IMG/VR virus record: IMGVR_UViG_3300027749_000096
Location: 1-64,000 of that record
DNA: 64,000 bases
Source: a virus
Strand: one strand, 5' to 3'
This document shows positions 34,437-41,988 of the stretch, one piece after another; positions within the stretch are counted from its first letter, which is position 1; every line of letters starts with the position of its first letter. The translations under genes and the position numbers were made by a program. Below the pieces are notes generated by a model. The model was not told the origin of the DNA. It did no database searches and worked only from the letters and a program-made list of their open reading frames with translations.

Positions 34437-34619
34437 ATGATTAGTTCAAAAATTGATTTAGATGAAATTGAACATTTAAAAATGGAACAATACATCAAAA
34501 GAATTGCAGAAATAAGAAGTGAAATAGAATTAACATATTCTAATCCCTCATTATCTGGTACAGCTAAAGATTTAGCTACAATTGCTGATCAAGAAGAAGA
34601 AATGAAGTATCAACAATAA
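34437..34619 (+). CDS. Small acidic helical protein
   Basis: This 60-residue protein (MISSKIDLDEIEHLKMEQYI...) is acidic and helical (KRIAEIRSEIELTYSNPSLSGT), ending in EEEMKYQQ. It lies between two structured non-coding blocks. It has no motif; a small regulatory or inhibitor protein is possible. The ATG is preceded by AGACAGGA, an unusual purine-rich context for this genome. Confidence 0.5.
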   Translation: MISSKIDLDEIEHLKMEQYIKRIAEIRSEIELTYSNPSLSGTAKDLATIADQEEEMKYQQ

Positions 34620-34625
34620 CTATTT

Positions 34626-34665
34626 GAGTTTAGGGGGAGATGTGAAAACATTGAACCCTAAGCTT
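34626..34665 (+). ncRNA. Hairpin with GAAA tetraloop
   Basis: GTTTAGGG (34628-34635) pairs with CCCTAAGC (34656-34663). Inside, ATGT (34640-34643) pairs with ACAT (34648-34651) across the loop GAAA (34644-34647), a GNRA tetraloop. It lies just after the stop at 34619. Confidence 0.6.
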
Positions 34666-34751
34666 TAAACTAATTCCTTTTGCATATTCTTCTTGATTAA
34701 TAAAGTCCTGTATTTAAATGGGATGCTGGAATACCAGATAATTAAAAGAAG

Positions 34752-34846
34752 ACAGTTGTAATAGATGGCTTATAGCAAAGTAACCTAACCATTTCCTTTA
34801 GGAAAATAAAAGTAGAGTAGGTCTAGACTTCCAATATTACAACTGT
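34752..34846 (+). ncRNA. Structured non-coding element with 12-bp closing stem
   Basis: ACAGTTGTAATA (34752-34763) pairs perfectly with TATTACAACTGT (34835-34846), enclosing about 70 nt that includes the TTTCCTTTAGGAAA hairpin. The closing stem shares CAGTTGTAA with the stem at 33979-34104, suggesting related RNA domains. The remaining DNA between 34666 and 34892 holds no gene. Confidence 0.6.
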
Positions 34847-34892
34847 TTATGCAAAGGGTATAATATTTAATCAATTTTTAAAACAAAAAACA

Positions 34893-35228
34893 ATGAAAAT
34901 AATTTATGATAAGGATCTTTCTGGTAATCTAGCAGTATATATCCACTGTAAAACTGCTGGGGATTATTATGACATCAATAACAAAATGTATGTACACTCT
35001 GAATATGATACAGAATGGGATCAATTAATGGCTAGATTAGTAGAATTAAAATACTTTAACCATTATGACAAACAAGAATTAAAAAGTGCTGGTAATGTTA
35101 TTATACTTCTTGAATTTATAAGCTGTTCTCAAAAAGATATGCTTATAAAAGAACTTAATGTTTATTTAGAAGGAATAAAAGACGGACATTGTATATATGA
35201 AGTTAAATTTAGAAATCTTGACAATTAA
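34893..35228 (+). CDS. Early protein, unknown
   Basis: This 111-residue protein (MKIIYDKDLSGNLAVYIHC...) has an alternating strand-helix pattern with one HYDKQELKSAGNVIILLEFISCSQKDML segment. No catalytic motif is evident. It is the first gene of a continuous run of small early genes after the structured RNA region. Confidence 0.6.
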   Translation: MKIIYDKDLSGNLAVYIHCKTAGDYYDINNKMYVHSEYDTEWDQLMARLVELKYFNHYDKQELKSAGNVIILLEFISCSQKDMLIKELNVYLEGIKDGHCIYEVKFRNLDN

Positions 35229-35241
35229 AAACAAAACAACA

Positions 35242-35469
35242 ATGAAATATTCAAACACAAGAATGTTTATAGAATACATTCTAATTGCATTTAGTACATA
35301 TCTTATTCTATCTTTGGTTATATCTATTATAGGGGGATTTAATTATAGAGAAGTATTATGCTCCACTAATCAAATCTGTGCTCTTATGTTTATTTATTGG
35401 TGGATTCCACTACCTAGAATGATAGATATGGAAAATGAAAACAACAATTTTATAACAAAAACAAAATAA
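35242..35469 (+). CDS. Small integral membrane protein
   Basis: This 75-residue protein starts MKYSNTRMFIEYILIAFSTY at 35242, just after the upstream stop; an earlier in-frame start at 35197 would overlap the previous gene. It has two hydrophobic segments (FIEYILIAFSTYLILSLVISIIGG and NQICALMFIYWWIPL) and a charged cytosolic tail. Early membrane proteins of this size often act in superinfection exclusion; the role is inferred. Confidence 0.6.
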   Translation: MKYSNTRMFIEYILIAFSTYLILSLVISIIGGFNYREVLCSTNQICALMFIYWWIPLPRMIDMENENNNFITKTK

Positions 35470-35471
35470 AA

Positions 35472-35597
35472 ATGAAAAAAGAATTAACTCTAGGACAAAT
35501 TTTCCTAATTATGTTATTAATTATTGGTATGTGTAGCTGTAGTAGAACAAGCTGCCCTTCACATGACAGTAAATACTTCTATCATAATAGAATGTAA
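35472..35597 (+). CDS. Small predicted lipoprotein
   Basis: A 41-residue ORF has a short charged start, a hydrophobic run (LGQIFLIMLLIIGM) and a lipobox-like GMCSC near residues 19-23. A short hydrophilic tail follows. It starts 2 bp after the membrane protein stop. It could be exported to the membrane surface. The size is at the limit of what can be trusted. Confidence 0.5.
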   Translation: MKKELTLGQIFLIMLLIIGMCSCSRTSCPSHDSKYFYHNRM

Positions 35598-35686
35598 TAT
35601 GAACAGATTTATTCAATTTATTAGGCTAATTAAATACCTATTCACAAAATGACATTTAAATTCATTATACAAAAAATAAACAAACA

Positions 35687-36094
35687 ATGAACACTATAAG
35701 ACAATTAGCAATGCAATGGAGTAATAATTTACCACCAGCAAATAAAGATTATTTAATGTATATTTATTATAATATTAGTGGTAGAGATTTTTCTGATTTA
35801 ACAGGTAGAGAAATAGAAAACATATTCTATAATGAGGTAATTCTAAAATGGTATGTTGATAAATTTGGTAAGATAGAATTTGATTATATTGAAGAAGAAA
35901 TAGAAAACATCTACCTTAAAGAACATTCTAAAGAAGAACCTAAACAAGAAACTACTCTTGAAGATATTAAACTTGAAGTAGTTTTAGAAAGTTCACATTG
36001 TCAATTTTCTGTGGTTGAAAATAAATTAGCAACAATATACAGAAATCAAGAAAAAATATTAACAGCTATTAAACTATTAAACAATGGAAAATAA
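35687..36094 (+). CDS. Acidic helical protein
   Basis: This 135-residue protein (MNTIRQLAMQWSNNLPPANKDYLMYIYY...) is highly acidic with a coiled-coil-like centre (YIEEEIENIYLKEHSKEEPK). It overlaps the next gene by 11 bp. It has no motif. Two tiny ORFs lie between 35598 and 35686 and are not called. Confidence 0.6.
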   Translation: MNTIRQLAMQWSNNLPPANKDYLMYIYYNISGRDFSDLTGREIENIFYNEVILKWYVDKFGKIEFDYIEEEIENIYLKEHSKEEPKQETTLEDIKLEVVLESSHCQFSVVENKLATIYRNQEKILTAIKLLNNGK

Positions 36095-36299
36095 AGAAAC
36101 ACTTGAAGAAGCTGCTGAAAAGTATGCTGAACCATTTGACAATAGATTTTGGGTATCAGCAACATTTAAAGAAGGTGCTGAATGGCAAGCTGAAAGAATG
36201 TATAGTGAGGAAGATATGAAATCAGCATTTTTTAGTGGTGGTGATATGAGAGATATAGAAGAATTTAACTATTGGTTTAAACAATATAAAAAGAAATAA
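36084..36299 (+). CDS. Small conserved-type phage protein
   Basis: This 71-residue protein reads MENKETLEEAAEKYAEPFDNRF...FKEGAEWQAERMYSEEDM. The EAAEKYA...FKEGAEWQ..R.YSEEDM pattern is a familiar small domain in Bacteroidota phages and prophages. Function is unknown. It is compact and soluble. Confidence 0.7.
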   Translation: MENKETLEEAAEKYAEPFDNRFWVSATFKEGAEWQAERMYSEEDMKSAFFSGGDMRDIEEFNYWFKQYKKK

Positions 36300-36353
36300 A
36301 ATTATTTATAACAAACAACAAGAGAGACCCTCTTAAAACTGTATCAATGGAGA

Positions 36354-36569
36354 ATGAATCATTCAAAGAAGTTGTATAATGGCTTAGAAGCTGTTAAAAC
36401 AAGACGTAGAGCTGTTATTGAAAGACTGGACAGACAAATAGCTGCTGGCACTAAAATAGTGTCTAAAAAAGCCTCTAATGGAGTCAGACTGATTGCTGAA
36501 GAAGAATTAACAGAATCTGATGTTAAACGTATTAAAAAAGAACTATCTGTTCTTAAGGAAAGAATCTAA
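36354..36569 (+). CDS. Small basic helical protein
   Basis: This 71-residue Lys/Arg-rich helical protein (MNHSKKLYNGLEAVKTRRRAVIERLDRQIA...) is followed directly by the long hairpin at 36571-36659. It could bind nucleic acid. No family recognised. Confidence 0.6.
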   Translation: MNHSKKLYNGLEAVKTRRRAVIERLDRQIAAGTKIVSKKASNGVRLIAEEELTESDVKRIKKELSVLKERI

Positions 36570-36570
36570 G

Positions 36571-36659
36571 GGATACCAGGCAAAAATGAGCTCTAAGTAA
36601 TACCATTATATTATATATATATTTATGGTAATACTAGGGGCTCAAATTTGCCTGGTACC
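36571..36659 (+). ncRNA. Near-perfect long hairpin RNA (about 89 nt)
   Basis: TACCAGGCAAA (36574-36584) pairs with TTTGCCTGGTA (36647-36657). Inward, TGAGC (36587-36591) pairs with GCTCA (36640-36644), and AGTAATACCAT pairs with ATGGTAATACT with one mismatch, leaving an AT-rich loop. In total about 27 base pairs run with small interruptions. No T-run follows, so it is not a simple terminator; it may be a processing site or a small regulatory RNA. Confidence 0.75.
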
Positions 36660-36706
36660 AAAACAGTAAAAAATCACATTAACAAACACAAATTAAATTT
36701 ATTATT

Positions 36707-36964
36707 ATGATGGAATTAGTAGCTATGTTAGCTAAAACAATGTCTTATGATCAAATTGTAGAAAAAATACAAATTGATATTGATGAGTATAAAGAAGCTA
36801 AACTTCTTGGTAAAGACTTAGAGAAAAGTCAAGATCTTTTAAAATTCACTTGTTATCTATTAATACTAAACACTATGGAAGGTGAAGCTAAAGATATTAT
36901 TAAAGATATGGATAGAGTGAAGACACGTATGAGCATGTTTGAAGAAGGGACCAACAAGAACTAA
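36707..36964 (+). CDS. Small acidic helical protein
   Basis: This 85-residue protein (MMELVAMLAKTMSYDQIVEKIQIDIDEYKEAKLLGK...) is helical and acidic with one Cys. It sits between the long hairpin and the PcfJ-like gene. No motif visible. Confidence 0.6.
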   Translation: MMELVAMLAKTMSYDQIVEKIQIDIDEYKEAKLLGKDLEKSQDLLKFTCYLLILNTMEGEAKDIIKDMDRVKTRMSMFEEGTNKN

Positions 36965-36990
36965 TTTTATAACATTAAATATTTATAGAA

Positions 36991-38130
36991 ATGGAAATAA
37001 TCCAAATACTTAATTTTTCAGAAGGATATACACAGTTTATGTCTATGGAAAGTGGTGTAGCTAAAAACATACAATTCTATAAGAATATATGTCATGCTAC
37101 ATTTAGTGAAGCTAACATTTTAAAAAAAGATGGATGTATTCATTATTCTTATAGCACTGTTAAAATACAAAAAACAAAGGATAGTTATTACATTAAACGT
37201 GTTGGTAAAGATGGTTTCACTATTGATGAAAAAGGTAAATTAAAAATATGGTTTAACAAGAGTGTATTCCAAATACCTTTAATTCAAGAAATATTCAAAT
37301 ATTTTAGATTTAATTGGTTAAATCCGTGTGTTATTCCTTATATTACTAAAACTATTCTTGAAAAAATGTTTGCTGGTAAAATAACTAATAATTTAGATGT
37401 TGTTAAACAATATCTTAAACTTATGAAAATTAAAGCCAGCCCTGCATTATTTTATAAACTGATCAATTTTAATTATTTTAGTAAACAAAATATATTACAA
37501 CATATTTCTGTTGCTGAAAATGTTGATAATTTTATAAAATATGCTCTTTTTATGAGTAGTAAAAAGTATCCAGTTAGAATACCTGAAGAAGTAAAAGAAA
37601 AAGAAAGTATTATATCAGATATGATAAAGGAAGCACAGATTTTAAATAAAAAGATTAATTATAACTGGTCATTATTAAGACTGAAAACAGAACATAGTAA
37701 ATGGACTAAGGAAATAATGAAAGCAGAAATGGATCTTTTAGAAGATGTGTCTGTACCAAATGCTGATATCATTGATAAATATACACCTGCAGAATTTAAA
37801 CTTTTAAAAACACAGAAAGAAGTTTTTGTTGAAGGTACTATAATGAATCATTGTTTGTATACAGCATATTGGCATAGTATTAAAACTGGTAGATATTTAG
37901 CTTATCATGTAAAATATAATAATGAAGAATGTACTCTTGGTTTAACTTTAAATGTTAATAATGATAAACTAGATGTTACATATCAACAATGTTATTTAGC
38001 ACATAATAAACTAATTACACCAACTATGAAGAACTTTACAACTAGTTTTGTTGAGGATTTAAACCAAAAAATTAAGACAGAAAAAATTATTATTAATCAA
38101 CCTGAAACATCTGAAATGTCATGGGTATAA
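36991..38130 (+). CDS. PcfJ-like protein
   Basis: In this 379-residue protein the C-terminal half contains VEGTIMNHCLYTAYWHSIKTGRYLAYHVKYNNEECTLGLTLNVNNDKLDVTYQQCYLAHNKLITP. This matches the PcfJ-like domain found in conjugative elements and phages: NHC...Y...G......V...e.TL.l........Q.....N. The N-terminal region (1-220) is unrecognised and helical with aromatic residues. The role of PcfJ-like proteins is unknown. Confidence 0.75.
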   Translation: MEIIQILNFSEGYTQFMSMESGVAKNIQFYKNICHATFSEANILKKDGCIHYSYSTVKIQKTKDSYYIKRVGKDGFTIDEKGKLKIWFNKSVFQIPLIQEIFKYFRFNWLNPCVIPYITKTILEKMFAGKITNNLDVVKQYLKLMKIKASPALFYKLINFNYFSKQNILQHISVAENVDNFIKYALFMSSKKYPVRIPEEVKEKESIISDMIKEAQILNKKINYNWSLLRLKTEHSKWTKEIMKAEMDLLEDVSVPNADIIDKYTPAEFKLLKTQKEVFVEGTIMNHCLYTAYWHSIKTGRYLAYHVKYNNEECTLGLTLNVNNDKLDVTYQQCYLAHNKLITPTMKNFTTSFVEDLNQKIKTEKIIINQPETSEMSWV

Positions 38131-38144
38131 CAAAAAATTTATTT

Positions 38145-38282
38145 ATGGAAGAAAGAGAATTTCCCCCACATATAGAAGAACAAAATGATGGGAAAAAACT
38201 ATGGATTATAGAAGACTATAGAATTTGGGCATTTAGTTATGAACAAGCTCTTGAACTTCTATCTCTTATTAAATCATTTTAA
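38145..38282 (+). CDS. Very small acidic ORF
   Basis: A 45-residue ORF (MEEREFPPHIEEQNDGKKLW...) lies 14 bp after the PcfJ-like stop with a standard A-rich leader. It may be a small acidic protein. The next gene starts 2 bp after its stop, so it fits the operon. Confidence 0.5.
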   Translation: MEEREFPPHIEEQNDGKKLWIIEDYRIWAFSYEQALELLSLIKSF

Positions 38283-38284
38283 AA

Positions 38285-38464
38285 ATGAAAACAATGAATT
38301 ACATTAAAGAATTATTTTTTGGTGTAAGGGCTCAGGGACAACGTGTTTCTGAGCCTATGTTACCAAAAGAAAGACCTATGAATGATAAAGATTTTAATCA
38401 ATGGTCTAAAAAGTTTAACGTTGGTGCAAGGTATGGACACAGAGGCTCATTTTATAACAATTAA
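38285..38464 (+). CDS. Small basic ORF
   Basis: A 59-residue ORF (MKTMNYIKELFFGVRAQGQRVSEPML...) ends 5 bp before the next start. It is rich in Arg and aromatic residues. Unrecognised; its spacing supports expression. Confidence 0.5.
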   Translation: MKTMNYIKELFFGVRAQGQRVSEPMLPKERPMNDKDFNQWSKKFNVGARYGHRGSFYNN

Positions 38465-38469
38465 TCAAT

Positions 38470-39036
38470 ATGAACAAAAGAAAAATAGACTATTCTAAGT
38501 CTTATAAAAAAAAAATTGTTCAACAAATAGTATTTGATAGTTTTAAAGAAAGAGGATTTACACAATTAATTGGACTAGCAGGTCCAAATATTACAGACTA
38601 TCTTTCTTTTGTTAAATCTAAAGGAATAAAACAAGCAGAAGTGTATGAAAGAGATTATATTAATCTCATCTACCAAATGCAAGATTTTAAACCACCAATC
38701 AAAACCACTGTTAAATATCAAGATATATTACATGCTGATATAAAAGAAAATGTAATATATGATCTTGATTTTTGTTGCACTATTACAAATGCAGAAGAGC
38801 ATATAAAAAAGTTTAAAAAGAATGCTATTTTTACATTAGCCTTAAGAGGTATAGGATTAGTGCCTACATTGGAAAAATTTTGTGAATTAGTAAGCAAAAT
38901 TAAATCTAATATACATTTAAATGTACATCAGACACCTAATTTCAAAATGCATTTAATGTATTTTGAAAAAACATCATACACTGTGTATCATTATTGTGAT
39001 ACTAGTGCAATGATTGTTATCAAACCAAATTTTTAA
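38470..39036 (+). CDS. Methyltransferase-like Rossmann protein, degenerate
   Basis: This 188-residue protein contains GLAGPNITDYLSFVKSKGIKQAEVYERDY near residues 34-62, with glycine-rich loop and acidic strand end typical of class I SAM-dependent folds. A later strand is VIYDLDFCCTI (about 97-107). No complete catalytic motif (N/DPPY) is present. It may be a divergent or inactive methyltransferase. Confidence in the family is modest. Confidence 0.5.
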   Translation: MNKRKIDYSKSYKKKIVQQIVFDSFKERGFTQLIGLAGPNITDYLSFVKSKGIKQAEVYERDYINLIYQMQDFKPPIKTTVKYQDILHADIKENVIYDLDFCCTITNAEEHIKKFKKNAIFTLALRGIGLVPTLEKFCELVSKIKSNIHLNVHQTPNFKMHLMYFEKTSYTVYHYCDTSAMIVIKPNF

Positions 39037-39060
39037 AAAATCAATTTAAATTAAAAAAAC

Positions 39061-39408
39061 ATGAGAAAAACAGTAAAATTTTATTCAGAACAAGAATCAG
39101 AACAAGTTAGAGAATTTGCAATGACAGGATTACCAGTTAAAGGACTAATTGAAGATTTTTGTAGAATAAGTGATAGATCTTTTCATTCAGTGGCATGTAG
39201 AATCTATGAGATAAGAAATAGACTTAATATTCCTAGAAATATTAAAACAGGAAAAACAATAAAAGATGTTAAAACTTCCAAAGCTGAATTAACACCTGTA
39301 AAAGATCAAAGTAAAGTGAACATAGGCATAGGAGAATTTAATATCCCAATTAAAAGTTGGGGAATTACTCAACATAAAGACGGATTTTATTTTAATGTAA
39401 AGTTCTAA
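39061..39408 (+). CDS. Helix-turn-helix-like DNA-binding protein
   Basis: In this 115-residue protein the first 60 residues read as three helices (FYSEQESEQVREFAMTG, LPVKGLIEDFCRISDRSFHSVACRIYEIRNRL). This is like Myb/SANT or sigma-like DNA-binding modules in which W/F and basic residues form the core. A C-terminal basic tail follows. It is directly followed by a second winged-helix gene, so this is an early regulatory pair. Confidence 0.6.
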   Translation: MRKTVKFYSEQESEQVREFAMTGLPVKGLIEDFCRISDRSFHSVACRIYEIRNRLNIPRNIKTGKTIKDVKTSKAELTPVKDQSKVNIGIGEFNIPIKSWGITQHKDGFYFNVKF

Positions 39409-39410
39409 TA

Positions 39411-39686
39411 ATGAATCCAAGACTTAAAAATGGATATGGAATGGTCTCTAGCTCTGTAGTTAGAGACCCTTCTATTTCATTAAGAGATAAGGGTCTTTAT
39501 GCTTATTTAGCTAGTTATGCTGATACAGATAATACACTTACAGTTAGTGTAAACAAAGCAGCCTCTGAATGTAATGTAGATGTTTCTACAATAAGAAGGA
39601 TTATAAGCCAGCTTAAAAAAGATGGTGTTATAATTAGAGAATCTAGAAAGACTGGAGAGTCTTATAAAACAATTTTAAATAAATAA
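39411..39686 (+). CDS. Winged helix-turn-helix protein
   Basis: This 91-residue protein shows SISLRDKGLYAYLASYADTDNTLTVSVNKAASECNVDVSTIRRIISQLKKDGVIIRESRKTG. This is the HTH_36-type winged helix seen in phage and plasmid replication/transcription regulators (L......lY.yL.s.....t...s...la...nvs..Tv.r.i..L...G.i). It starts 2 bp after the previous stop. It is likely a repressor or replication initiator accessory. Confidence 0.8.
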   Translation: MNPRLKNGYGMVSSSVVRDPSISLRDKGLYAYLASYADTDNTLTVSVNKAASECNVDVSTIRRIISQLKKDGVIIRESRKTGESYKTILNK

Positions 39687-39714
39687 ATTAAAAAACAAAA
39701 CAAAAAAACAAGTT

Positions 39715-40281
39715 ATGGACTTAAAACAAACAAACAATTTAGACCTATCTATTAATAAAGATGATTTAATAGATATAATGATTGATAACAAGCTTACAGA
39801 GCTTGAAGCAGAACTTAATGTGGTTACAAATAAGAAAGAATCTTTAGATAAAGTAATTTCAAATAATCATAATGAAGTGGGTGAAAAACATACTAAGTAT
39901 TTGTTAAAGAAATATTTACCAAAAACTATTGTTACAGATGAAGTTCCTGTTGTTAATGCTACTTATTATTCTAATGCTACATTAAAATTTAAATACTCAG
40001 AGTATGATGTTGTAATAAATAATTGTGATTGTAGAGATTTATCAGCTTTTAGTAAAACTAAAGAAAAAGAAAATGAGAAGTTAAGAGAACAAATTAAAGA
40101 ATTGAATACTAAAATTGCAGAAATTAATCTTGAAATAACTAATATTCAAAAATCTCCTAAACGTTTAAAAGCTCAAATGCTTAAAAACTTCTTAGGAACT
40201 TCTAAAGATGGACAACAAGTGTTGGAATTAATTAATTCAAAAACTAAAATTACTGCTAAATCATTATTAGCTGGTAACTAG
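39715..40281 (+). CDS. Coiled-coil protein
   Basis: This 188-residue protein is highly charged with coiled-coil runs at residues 28-53 (LTELEAELNVVTNKKESLDKVI) and about 110-145 (KTKEKENEKLREQIKELNTKIAEINLEI). The middle has a beta patch (VVNATYYSNATLKFKYSEYDVVINNC). It has no enzyme motif. It may be a structural or regulatory early protein. Confidence 0.6.
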   Translation: MDLKQTNNLDLSINKDDLIDIMIDNKLTELEAELNVVTNKKESLDKVISNNHNEVGEKHTKYLLKKYLPKTIVTDEVPVVNATYYSNATLKFKYSEYDVVINNCDCRDLSAFSKTKEKENEKLREQIKELNTKIAEINLEITNIQKSPKRLKAQMLKNFLGTSKDGQQVLELINSKTKITAKSLLAGN

Positions 40282-40291
40282 TAACATAATT

Positions 40292-40455
40292 ACACGATTT
40301 AGGGAGCCGTTTTAGTATAAACTAGAATCTTGGAGTCAAGCAATGAACAATAGTAAAAGTATATAGCCTGCAAAACTGTTGTGTATGTTTTTTATTAAGT
40401 AATCAAGAAGACTTTAGCAGAATTATGACACAGAAAAAACGTCCCCTAAATGTGT
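40292..40455 (+). ncRNA. Structured RNA of about 165 nt with long closing stem
   Basis: ACAC-G-ATTTAGGG (40292-40304) pairs with CCCTAAAT-GTGT (40444-40455). This continues inward with CGTTTT/AAAACG around a small internal loop, TCTTG/CAAGA further in, and CTA/TAG between. The rod-like architecture with an interrupted stem is reminiscent of 6S-type RNAs but no family is confirmed. It lies in a 209-bp gene-free gap between 40281 and 40491. Confidence 0.7.
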
Positions 40456-40490
40456 AAATAATTAAAATAATAATTAAAAAACTAAAAAAC

Positions 40491-40826
40491 ATGAGAAAAT
40501 TCAGAGTTTATGACACTTTTAATGATGGTGGTGAAACACATGATTATGATGTAACTATTGAAGACACTGATAAAGGTGATAAATACACTTTATTTAGAAG
40601 TAATGGTGGTAATTGGGCTGATGATTGTAAAGGAGAAGAAATGTTTTCTTTATTAGATACAGGTAATGGAGTTATATTTCCTAAAAATATTTATTCTAAA
40701 GACGTAGATTATCATACTTTAGCTGAGTTGTTTGTTCTGTTATCAGTTATAAACAAAACAGATCCTTTTCCTATATATGGAGGCAGGGTAGAAGAAGTTA
40801 TTGAATCAACTAATTTTAATATATAA
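40491..40826 (+). CDS. Small beta-rich protein
   Basis: This 111-residue protein starts MRKFRVYDTFNDGGETHDYDV and has a predicted four-strand beta start (DYDVTIEDTDKGDKYTLFRSNGG). The acidic C-terminal half has aromatic and Ile residues. It lies just after the 165-nt structured RNA with an AAAAAAC leader. Unrecognised. Confidence 0.6.
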   Translation: MRKFRVYDTFNDGGETHDYDVTIEDTDKGDKYTLFRSNGGNWADDCKGEEMFSLLDTGNGVIFPKNIYSKDVDYHTLAELFVLLSVINKTDPFPIYGGRVEEVIESTNFNI

Positions 40827-40828
40827 CA

Positions 40829-41155
40829 ATGGATGCATTTTCATTAGCTAAAGGACTCCACAATATTAATATGGCTCTTATGTATTTTAAAATTGTGAAA
40901 ATAGATTGTGAAGGACAGGTTAAAAATAGCTTTAATGGATATATAAACAAATGTGAATATATCATTAATGATGTTAAATCTAGTTTAGGAAAAGAAATAC
41001 GTGATGTATTTAATGAAGAATTAAGAGATTCTTTAGAGATATTTGATATTAATGATAAAATATTACATTTAAACTCTGATCAAAGAGTATTGATTGATAA
41101 TATTTTAGATGACATTATCAAAGGAAAAGATGTAAAAATTATTGTAGAAGATTAA
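40829..41155 (+). CDS. Small helical protein
   Basis: This 108-residue protein (MDAFSLAKGLHNINMALMYFKIVKIDCEGQ...) is alpha-helical and acidic (NVKSSLGKEIRDVFNEELRDSL). It follows the previous gene by 2 bp. No motif. Confidence 0.6.
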   Translation: MDAFSLAKGLHNINMALMYFKIVKIDCEGQVKNSFNGYINKCEYIINDVKSSLGKEIRDVFNEELRDSLEIFDINDKILHLNSDQRVLIDNILDDIIKGKDVKIIVED

Positions 41156-41165
41156 AATAAAAAAA

Positions 41166-41732
41166 ATGACTAAAGAACAAATTAAAATGGTAAGGGAAGA
41201 CTATTTAAGTTTTATAACAGGAACTGTACAAGAACATGGAGAAATAGGAGCAGCAATTGCTGTATTTGCTGATGTTATTGATAGTAAGGATGATAAGCCA
41301 GCTCTTATAGAAATTCCTATACCTAGTGAGTTTTTAAAAGATGATAGCACTAAAGAACATTTTGTTGAGAGAGTTCTTCCTGATCTCATCAAGGAATTTA
41401 AAAAACGTTTTGTAGCTCATTCTGTACTTTGGACTTGTGAAGCTTGGTTAAGAACAGCTCCAAAAGAAGAAATAGATAGTATAGAAAACTATAAAGATAT
41501 TCCTATTAAGACTGAAGCTATTGTAATAATTATTGATTCTAAAGATGAAACAGAAGCTGTAATTTATGAAATAGTACGTCCTGCTTTATCTGTTTCTGAT
41601 ACTGGGGAGTTAGTAGAAAAAGAACAAAAGAACAAAGTTGAGTTAGTAGAAATGCCAGAATTATGTAGTGTTTTTAAAGACGAAGGTTTTTCTGGTAGAT
41701 TTTCAAACCTTTATAAAAAGTTTACTGATTAA
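41166..41732 (+). CDS. Early acidic protein, unknown
   Basis: This 188-residue protein (MTKEQIKMVREDYLSFITGTVQEHGEIGAAIAVFADVIDSKD...) has a mixed alpha/beta layout and an acidic C-terminal part. The HGEIGAAIAVFAD stretch near residue 20 suggests a small alpha/beta fold with a glycine turn. It is not recognised. It ends in a TAATG overlap with the coiled-coil gene at 41732. Confidence 0.6.
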   Translation: MTKEQIKMVREDYLSFITGTVQEHGEIGAAIAVFADVIDSKDDKPALIEIPIPSEFLKDDSTKEHFVERVLPDLIKEFKKRFVAHSVLWTCEAWLRTAPKEEIDSIENYKDIPIKTEAIVIIIDSKDETEAVIYEIVRPALSVSDTGELVEKEQKNKVELVEMPELCSVFKDEGFSGRFSNLYKKFTD

Positions 41733-41902
41733 TGAATTTAAAACATCTGTTTGGTCCTTACATAAAAAACTTAGAAAAAGAATGTGATGACTTGAAAAAA
41801 GAAGTTAGTGATATTAGAATGAAGCTTGCAGAAAAACAAGAACATATTAACACCACTAATAAATATTATAAAAAGAAGATAAAAGAACTAACTAAAAATT
41901 AG
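41732..41902 (+). CDS. Small coiled-coil ORF
   Basis: A 56-residue ORF starts MNLKHLFGPYIKNLEKECDD and continues as a heptad-rich helix (LKKEVSDIRMKLAEKQEHINTTNKYYKKKIKEL). Its TAG stop at 41900-41902 abuts the 18-bp dyad element directly. The TAATG overlap with the upstream gene supports translation. Confidence 0.6.
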   Translation: MNLKHLFGPYIKNLEKECDDLKKEVSDIRMKLAEKQEHINTTNKYYKKKIKELTKN

Positions 41903-41920
41903 TTATAGCTCTATAATCCA
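41903..41920 (+). repeat. 18-bp dyad element directly after a stop codon, second copy
   Basis: TTATAGCTCTATAATCCA follows the TAG of the coiled-coil gene immediately. The same 18 bases stand on the minus strand at 21119-21136 after the portal TAA. The dyad is TTATAG-CT-CTATAA. About 70 bp further downstream the next gene starts at 41989. Confidence 0.6.
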
Positions 41921-41988
41921 TGGAATATGTTGGTTTTGAATTTTATATAAATTTTTTTTATTATTTTTATTAGATAAAATTAGATAAA

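Noticed and set aside
32886-34892. tRNA genes or a group I/II intron in the structured region
   Set aside because: I looked for cloverleaf arms with a GTTC-type T loop and for intron core motifs and found none that hold together.
35598-35686. Two tiny ORFs (17 and 13 codons)
   Set aside because: Too short to support and no distinguishing features.
38470-39036. Active DNA methyltransferase
   Set aside because: A glycine-rich loop is visible but the catalytic motif (N/DPPY/F or PC) is missing, so only a methyltransferase-like fold is called.
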